From Streptomyces tauricus (GTDB taxonomy: Bacteria > Actinomycetota > Actinomycetes > Streptomycetales > Streptomycetaceae), in contig NZ_BMVY01000026.1 of NCBI RefSeq assembly GCF_014650955.1, positions 1 to 64,000 on the forward strand: a stretch of DNA of 64,000 bases, written 5' to 3'. Shown one piece after another: positions 62,001 to 64,000 of this stretch. The position numbers were made by a program, and so were the translations under genes. Positions within the stretch are counted from its first letter, which is position 1. Each line of letters starts with the position of its first letter. Below the pieces are notes generated by a model. That model was not told where the DNA came from and did not search any database. It was given only the letters and a program-made list of their open reading frames with translations.

Positions 62001-64000
62001 GCGCAACGGGAGCATCAAGGTCGAGAAGTCCACGCTCACCAGCACCGACGAGCGGTGGCTGAGGCTGGGGAAGACCTCGCTGACCGACGCCCAGAAGGCC
62101 AGGTTCCCGCACCTGAAGGAGTACAGCGCCTGGACCGTCGACCCGCGCGACCGCGACCGGGTGCGCGAAGCCCTGCGCGGCCAGCTGGTCGCCTCCCAGC
62201 GGGCCGCCAACGGCGCGGTACTCGCGGCGACGGGCGTACAGATCGCGGGCGTGCTCGACGACGTGTACGGGACGGCCGCGACCGAGGCGGACCTCGGCCC
62301 GACGTTCCGCGGCGGCCGGCCCACGCTGGCCGTCTGGGCGCCGACCGCCCAGGAGGTGGCGCTGGAGATCGGCGGCACCACCACCGCCATGAAGCGGGAC
62401 CCCGCCTCCGGGGTCTGGTCCGTCACCGGTCCTGGGTCCTGGAAGAACAAGCCGTACCGGTACGTGGTGAAGGTGTGGGCGCCCAGCGTCCGCCAACTCG
62501 TCACCAACAAGGTCACCGACCCCTACTCGGTCGCCCTCACCGCGGACTCCGAGCGCAGCCTCGTCGTCGACCTGGACGACAAGTCCCTGAAGCCGGGCGG
62601 CTGGACGGGCCTGAAGAAGCCCGCGGCCGTGCCGCTGAAGGACGCGCAGATCCAGGAACTGCACATCCGTGACTTCTCCGTCGACGACAGATCCGTCCCG
62701 GCGGAGGACAAGGGCACCTACCGCGCCTTCACCGACCAGGACAGCGCGGGCTCGAAACACCTCAGGAAGCTCGCCGAGGCCGGGACCTCGTACGTCCATC
62801 TCCTGCCCGCCTTCGACATCGCCACGATTCCGGAGAAGAAGGCGGACCGGGCGACGCCCGACTGCGACCTCGCCTCCTACGCCGCCGACTCCGACAAGCA
62901 GCAGGAGTGCGTGGCGAAGAGCGCCGCGAAGGACGCGTACAACTGGGGGTACGACCCGTACCACTACACGGTGCCGGAGGGCTCGTACGCCAGTGATCCC
63001 GACGGGACGCGCCGCTCGGTCGAGTTCCGGCAGATGGTGAAGTCGCTCAACGAGGACGGTCTGCGGGTCGTCATGGACGTGGTCTACAACCACACGCCCG
63101 CCAGCGGCCAGGCCGGCACGAGCGTCCTCGACAAGGTCGTCCCCGGTTACTACCAGCGGCTCCTCGCCGACGGCGGGGTCGCCACCTCCACCTGCTGCGC
63201 CAACACAGCGCCCGAGAACGCCATGATGGGCAAGCTGGTCGTCGACTCGATCGTCACCTGGGCCAGGGAGTACAAGGTCGACGGATTCCGCTTCGACCTG
63301 ATGGGCCACCACCCCAAGGCCAACATCCTCGCGGTCCGCACGGCCCTCGACGCGCTCACCCCCGCCAAGGACGGCGTCGACGGCAAGAAGATCGTCCTGT
63401 ACGGCGAGGGCTGGAACTTCGGCGAGGTCGCGGACGACGCGCGGTTCGTCCAGGCCACCCAGAAGAACATGGCCGGGACCGGCATCGCCACCTTCTCCGA
63501 CCGGGCCCGTGACGCCGTGCGCGGCGGCGGCCCCTTCGACGAGGACCCCGGCGTCCAGGGCTTCGCCTCCGGCCTCTACACCGACCCCAACAGCTCGACG
63601 GGCAACGGCACTCCGGCCGAGCAGAAGGCCCGCCTGCTGCACTACCAGGACCTGATCAAGGTCGGTCTGTCCGGCAACCTCGCCGACTACACCTTCACCG
63701 ACACCTCGGGCAAGCGGGTCAAGGGCTCCGAGGTCGACTACAACGGGGCGCCCGCCGGATACGCGGACGCGCCCGGCGACGCCCTCGCCTACGCGGACGC
63801 CCACGACAACGAGTCGCTGTTCGACGCGCTCGCCTTCAAACTGCCCAAGGGCACCTCGGCGGCCGAGCGCGCACGGATGCAGGTCCTCGCGATGGCCACG
63901 GCCACCCTCTCGCAGGGCCCCGCGCTCTCCCAGGCGGGCACCGACCTGCTGCGGTCCAAGTCCCTCGACCGCAACTCCTACGACAGCGGCGACTGGTTCA
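59059..64000 (+). CDS. Bifunctional alpha-amylase/pullulanase, secreted (partial 3' end)
   Basis: At least 1647 residues; the gene is cut by the right edge. The GTG at 59059 follows AAGGAG and opens a Pro/Arg-rich signal peptide ending ASAAA. Module 1 is a GH13 amylase (about 60-620) with Asp320 in GFRIDT, Glu354 in FGEVY and Asp425 in LGNHD. Two CBM41-like parts follow, HYKRADGDYTDWRLYAWGD and HYHRPDGDYAGWGLHTWTG. Module 2 is a pullulanase with YNWGYDP at 1294-1300 and Asp1413, Glu1450, Asp1583. It cuts both linkage types of starch and glycogen outside the cell. Confidence 0.93.
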   Translation, partial: MIPSWPAPPRAPRSPRRRQFAVLAATALAATLVQPLAASAAAPPAPPSDAALAKTPARNDLTREQFYFVLPDRFANGDTANDRGGLTGSRLATGYDPTDKGFYQGGDLKGLTKKLDYIKDLGTTAIWLAPIFKNQPVQGTGTDASAGYHGYWITDFTQVDPHFGTNADLERLIDKAHGKGMKVFFDVITNHTADVVDYEEKSYSYLSKGAFPYLTKDGEPFDDTDYADGEREFPAVDRDSFPRTPVVAAAKKNAKVPSWLNDPSMYHNRGDSTFAGESSEQGDFSGLDDLWTERPEVVTGMEKIYQRWVRDFDIDGFRIDTVKHVNMEFWTQWATALDTYAAKHGRDDFFMFGEVYSADTSITSPYVTEGRLDSTLDFPFQDAARAYASQGGSAQRLASVFGDDYKYTTDKADAYEQVTFLGNHDMGRIGSFLKQDNPGASEAQLVKKGKLANELMFLGRGNPVVYYGDEQGFTGAGGDKDARQTMFASRTADYLDDDQLGTDRTHAEDAYDTSAPLYRQIAALAGLRKANPALADGVQTERYAADGAGVYAFSRTDARTGVEYVVAVNNAGEAKSATFATGSAGMTFRGIHGTDKSLKSGSDRQVSVTVPAGSSVVYKAAGRLAAPATEPTVTLKAPAAGATGTVEITADVDGGQLNRVVFAAQVGNGKWKTLGSADHAPYKVTQIVGDGVPAGTALRYKAVVVDSAGRTASATAASTTGTPPVEEVPSASSRDYAIVHYKRADGDYTDWRLYAWGDIAEGEGTTWPEGHDFVGRDAYGAFAHVKLKPGASTVNFLVIDKDGTKDVSADRTIDVTKTGEVWVEQGKEAVRTEKPAADYPAPDRTKAVLHYHRPDGDYAGWGLHTWTGAANPTDWSKPLEPVRTDPYGAVYEVPLAEGATSLSYILHKGDEKDLPTDQSLDLTANGHEVWLLGGQEKYLLPQPAGSAAALDLTTSKAVWIDRNTVAWNGAESAASTQLLSSRNGSIKVEKSTLTSTDERWLRLGKTSLTDAQKARFPHLKEYSAWTVDPRDRDRVREALRGQLVASQRAANGAVLAATGVQIAGVLDDVYGTAATEADLGPTFRGGRPTLAVWAPTAQEVALEIGGTTTAMKRDPASGVWSVTGPGSWKNKPYRYVVKVWAPSVRQLVTNKVTDPYSVALTADSERSLVVDLDDKSLKPGGWTGLKKPAAVPLKDAQIQELHIRDFSVDDRSVPAEDKGTYRAFTDQDSAGSKHLRKLAEAGTSYVHLLPAFDIATIPEKKADRATPDCDLASYAADSDKQQECVAKSAAKDAYNWGYDPYHYTVPEGSYASDPDGTRRSVEFRQMVKSLNEDGLRVVMDVVYNHTPASGQAGTSVLDKVVPGYYQRLLADGGVATSTCCANTAPENAMMGKLVVDSIVTWAREYKVDGFRFDLMGHHPKANILAVRTALDALTPAKDGVDGKKIVLYGEGWNFGEVADDARFVQATQKNMAGTGIATFSDRARDAVRGGGPFDEDPGVQGFASGLYTDPNSSTGNGTPAEQKARLLHYQDLIKVGLSGNLADYTFTDTSGKRVKGSEVDYNGAPAGYADAPGDALAYADAHDNESLFDALAFKLPKGTSAAERARMQVLAMATATLSQGPALSQAGTDLLRSKSLDRNSYDSGDWF

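Noticed and set aside
1..64000. CRISPR array, prophage, integrated element or tRNA genes
   Set aside because: The repeats lack equal-length spacers and there is no cas gene, no integrase, no transposase and no cloverleaf sequence I could recognise.

Overview
The window is a 64 kb piece of a Streptomyces chromosome. The evidence is very high GC, extreme third-position GC in every gene, GTG starts and apparently leaderless genes, Streptomyces-specific families (GlnA2-type glutamine synthetase, class-E sortase substrate, AfsR-like regulator, LacI-family MalR) and DmdR/IdeR-type iron boxes. From memory, the order heme cluster - map - panB - nadE - glnA2 - glnE - malR/malEFG - aglA - amylase - pullulanase matches the core region of S. 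coelicolor around SCO2226 to SCO2275. I see no prophage, transposase, CRISPR array, rRNA or tRNA. The only mobile-looking material is a dense family of short REP-like repeats.

Layout. 1-9.5 kb is an iron and heme block: efeB (partial) and efeO, the heme ABC importer hmuT-hmuU-hmuV, two divergent HtaA-domain surface heme receptors (one with a LASTG sortase motif), a PhzF-like gene and a heme oxygenase. Three iron boxes tie the block together. 9.6-16 kb holds map, a small conserved protein, an MFS exporter, an SIS-like protein, a sialidase-like protein, an F420-dependent NADP reductase and an M50 protease. 16-25.7 kb holds an AfsR-like regulator, a DrrAB-type exporter, panB, and an MFS drug pump with its TetR regulator and a perfect operator. 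25.8-36 kb holds an EEP-family hydrolase, an MFS efflux gene, nadE, a DUF998/hydrolase pair, an S53 protease and the DUF3105/DUF305 pair. 36-44.3 kb holds nsrR and hmpA (nitric oxide sensing and detoxification), glnA2, a PASTA-like lipoprotein, an ECF41 sigma factor operon, a VOC protein, and HxlR with a divergent dehydrogenase. 44.5-50.3 kb holds glnE, an EamA exporter with a divergent LysR gene, and a PAP2 protein. 50.4-64 kb is the maltose/maltodextrin system: malR, malE-malF-malG, aglA, a secreted alpha-amylase and a very large two-catalytic-module pullulanase that runs off the end.

How parts work together. HtaA receptors bind heme at the surface, HmuTUV imports it and HmuO releases the iron; EfeO/EfeB handle ferrous iron. 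Pullulanase and amylase break starch and glycogen outside the cell, MalEFG imports the maltodextrins, AglA hydrolyses them inside, and MalR probably represses all of these through CTTGCA/TGCAAG sites. NsrR represses hmpA through a perfect 23-bp palindrome. The ECF41 sigma factor probably drives its own operon from a promoter that matches its family consensus.

The most unusual signal is the repeat family with core GGGGCGCGGGGAAC(T/G)GCGC. More than thirty copies sit in gene-end intergenic regions, often as long perfect inverted pairs or as tandem units of 34 to 109 bp. Three copies lie inside the coding region of the AfsR-like regulator, where they encode an interdomain linker. A second repeat supplies the C-terminal tail of the EamA transporter.
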